Assembly (NCBI GenBank): GCA_964599285.1
Contig: CAZREI010000002.1
Coordinates: forward strand, 1 to 64,000
Reading direction: 5' to 3'
Length of the DNA stretch: 64,000 bases
DNA from: VGLO01 sp964599285
GTDB lineage: Bacteria; Patescibacteriota; Minisyncoccia; Minisyncoccales; Staskawiczbacteraceae
The notes beneath the pieces were generated by a model. It was not told the origin of the DNA, ran no database searches, and was given only the letters and a program-made list of their open reading frames with translations. The stretch's first letter is position 1, and each line of letters begins with the position of its first letter. Below, in pieces: positions 62,986 to 64,000 of this stretch. The position numbers were made by a program, and so were the translations under genes.

Positions 62986-63417
62986 TTAAGACCAAAGTGC
63001 CAGCACTGATCCCATAATCAGCAAGGCAAGCAAGTAATACGCGTTCATCAAAAACCAAAGTTTCCACGATTTTCCTTCCCAAAGCACCGACCCCAGCGTC
63101 ACCGGAGCAATAAATCCCAGCCAACTCCAAAACCCCACCATCAGGCCTGCGCCAATGCCCGCCGCCTGCAAATAAGCACTGGCAAACACCAAGCTGTGCG
63201 CCAACACATATCCCATGACCAGCGACCCGATAAAGGCCAGCAAATATCCTTTCCACATGCCGCCCTTGGCTTTGGCAGCGTCCATGTGTTCTTTGGTCAT
63301 GCCCATCAGCGACATCCAAAGTTTGCCAAATAAGGGCCCGTACCAAACAAAACCCAGCACCATATTGGCCAGAGCCGCCACCAAAATGGCCCAGTAATTT
63401 ACGACAACTTGCACCAT
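62986..63417 (-). CDS. DUF1761 family membrane protein
   Basis: 143 residues, four membrane segments. NMVLGFVWYGPLFGKLWMSL (18-37) and GFWSWLGFIAPVTLGSVLWE (about 95-114), with the end MNAYYLLALLIMGSVLALW; the DUF1761 pattern. Function unknown. Confidence 0.88.
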   Translation of the reverse strand: MVQVVVNYWAILVAALANMVLGFVWYGPLFGKLWMSLMGMTKEHMDAAKAKGGMWKGYLLAFIGSLVMGYVLAHSLVFASAYLQAAGIGAGLMVGFWSWLGFIAPVTLGSVLWEGKSWKLWFLMNAYYLLALLIMGSVLALWS

Positions 63418-63533
63418 ATTTTTAAAAATTCCAAATTACAAGCACCAAATTACAATAGCGAATTGGAATTGGGATGCTGCAGTTTGAAAGATTTATATTT
63501 TTTCATTATACCACGCTAATCTTGACATGCCTA

Positions 63534-63562
63534 TTGCAAGCATTGAAAAAATGGCTTACTAT
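63534..63562 (+). promoter_or_regulatory. promoter of the tRNA
   Basis: TTGCAA-17-TACTAT, ending 39 bases before the tRNA. Confidence 0.6.
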
Positions 63563-63635
63563 AAAACTGCGAATAAGGGAAATGGTTCATTAAAAATACA
63601 TTCCGGTGTAGCTCAGCGGTAGAGCGATTCCCTGT

Positions 63636-63926
63636 CAACAAGGCAGCGCTCAGAAGAAACTCTGAGATGAACTTTTCGGGATATCGGTGAACCCTTCGAC
63701 ATTAATTGTCATGGCGATACCGAGGGAACCTAAATAATTTATTTGGGGCTCCGTAGAGACTAGATACCGAAATGCCTAATGTAGTTATTAGTTAGAAGTT
63801 TAAAGTTATAGTTATTAGTTCTTGGTTTAAAACTGAAAACTAAAAAACTTAAACTTGGAACTTAAAACCAAAAACTGCCACGGCAAAGATATAGTCCACG
63901 CCTTGTGGAAACACAAGAATAAAGTG
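63636..63926 (+). other. group I self-splicing intron, no ORF
   Basis: 291 bases. P1 is CTGT|C pairing with GGCAG, giving the U-G wobble at the 5' splice site; the last intron base is G. P2 CTCAGA/TCTGAG. P7 is formed by GACTA of GTAGAGACTAGATACC and TAGTC of AAGATATAGTCC, the R and S core elements. Inserted after anticodon base 35. Between R and S, in the P8 loop, sits a heptamer repeat. Confidence 0.93.
63785..63878. repeat. family 11 heptamer repeat inside the group I intron (P8)
   Basis: TTATTAGTTAGAAGTTTAAAG ... AACTTAAACTTGGAAC, TTAAAACCAAAAACTG; self-complementary, same words as 48481-48615 and 61010-61133. Confidence 0.88.
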
Positions 63927-64000
63927 TAAGGAATGGGTCGTAGGTTCGAATCCTACCACCGGAGCAAGACAGGATTTGCTTCGTACAAATCCTCAATTTT

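Larger units (their letters stand above)
63602..63964 (+). tRNA. tRNA-Asn(GUU), split by a group I intron
   Basis: Exons 63602-63635 and 63927-63964. Acceptor TCCGGTG/CACCGGA, D arm GCTC/GAGC, anticodon stem ATTCC/GGAAT, T arm GTAGG/CCTAC with TTCGAAT loop, discriminator G; CCA is not encoded. Joining T63635 to T63927 gives the loop CTGTTAA with anticodon GTT, the typical Asn loop. Read without splicing the first exon would suggest GTC (Asp), which is a trap. A hairpin AGGATTTG/CAAATCCT follows. Confidence 0.93.

Noticed and set aside
63602..63660. tRNA-Asp reading (anticodon GTC) of the first tRNA exon
   Set aside because: The C after T63635 belongs to the intron (it is part of P1). Splicing at U-G and terminal G gives anticodon GTT in a standard Asn loop.

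Overview
The window is a gene-dense chromosome segment that looks like a Candidate Phyla Radiation (Patescibacteria) bacterium, probably of the Parcubacteria side. The grounds are inference from content. The spc ribosomal cluster runs rplO-rpsE with no rpmD (uL30) between them, which is a known CPR trait. AlaRS and the ATP synthase epsilon subunit are both short. Small membrane or zinc-ribbon genes typical of CPR are common, and a tRNA carries a self-splicing intron. The genetic code is standard.

Layout, mostly on the minus strand: a baseplate J-like membrane protein, alaS, a YkuK-like RNase H fold protein, tpiA (1-5.4 kb); map-adk-secY and the spc and S10 ribosomal clusters back to rpsJ and tuf (6-22.7 kb); fusA, a toxin-antitoxin pair, rpsG and rpsL (23-28.4 kb); a metalloprotease, rpmB, ndk, small DNA/RNA and redox genes, sod, tgt (28.6-38 kb); the F-type ATP synthase atpB-E-F-H-A-G-(mazG)-D-C (39.7-47.1 kb); a two-component module (47.7-50.4 kb); a methyltransferase/ThiF/nitroreductase operon (50.4-53.2 kb); a plus-strand operon with a GreA-like protein, a thymidylate-kinase-like protein and a radical SAM protein whose parts are in permuted order (53.4-55.5 kb); nucleotide house-cleaning genes, a PaaK-like ligase, a DsbB/thioredoxin pair and membrane proteins (55.5-63.4 kb); and a tRNA-Asn interrupted by a group I intron at the end.

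Three structural themes run through the window. (1) Almost every stop-to-start gap in the ribosomal and ATP synthase operons is filled by one long imperfect palindrome built of short near-repeats, often 7-9 nt long. There are at least 15 word families. The gene-proximal end usually sits a few bases upstream of the next start codon, leaving little room for a Shine-Dalgarno site. (2) Small self-contained genes, each with its own TTGACA/TATAAT promoter 40-57 nt upstream, a pyrimidine-purine leader with a Shine-Dalgarno site, one short ORF and an intrinsic terminator, are set between core genes, several of them antisense inside ribosomal or ATP synthase operons. Beside some of them lie displaced fragments of the neighbouring gene end (fusA 5', ykuK 3'; also rpsJ 3'). 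(3) Short palindromes and the same heptamer repeats occur in frame inside protein genes (rplC, rplW, atpA, atpG, atpD, sod, tpiA, histidine kinase and others), resembling in principle the Rickettsia palindromic elements.

Coordinates of genes follow the reading frames; starts were moved inward where the upstream codons belong to a repeat or where a clear ribosome binding site marks a later start. No database search was possible, so family assignments rest on motif recognition.
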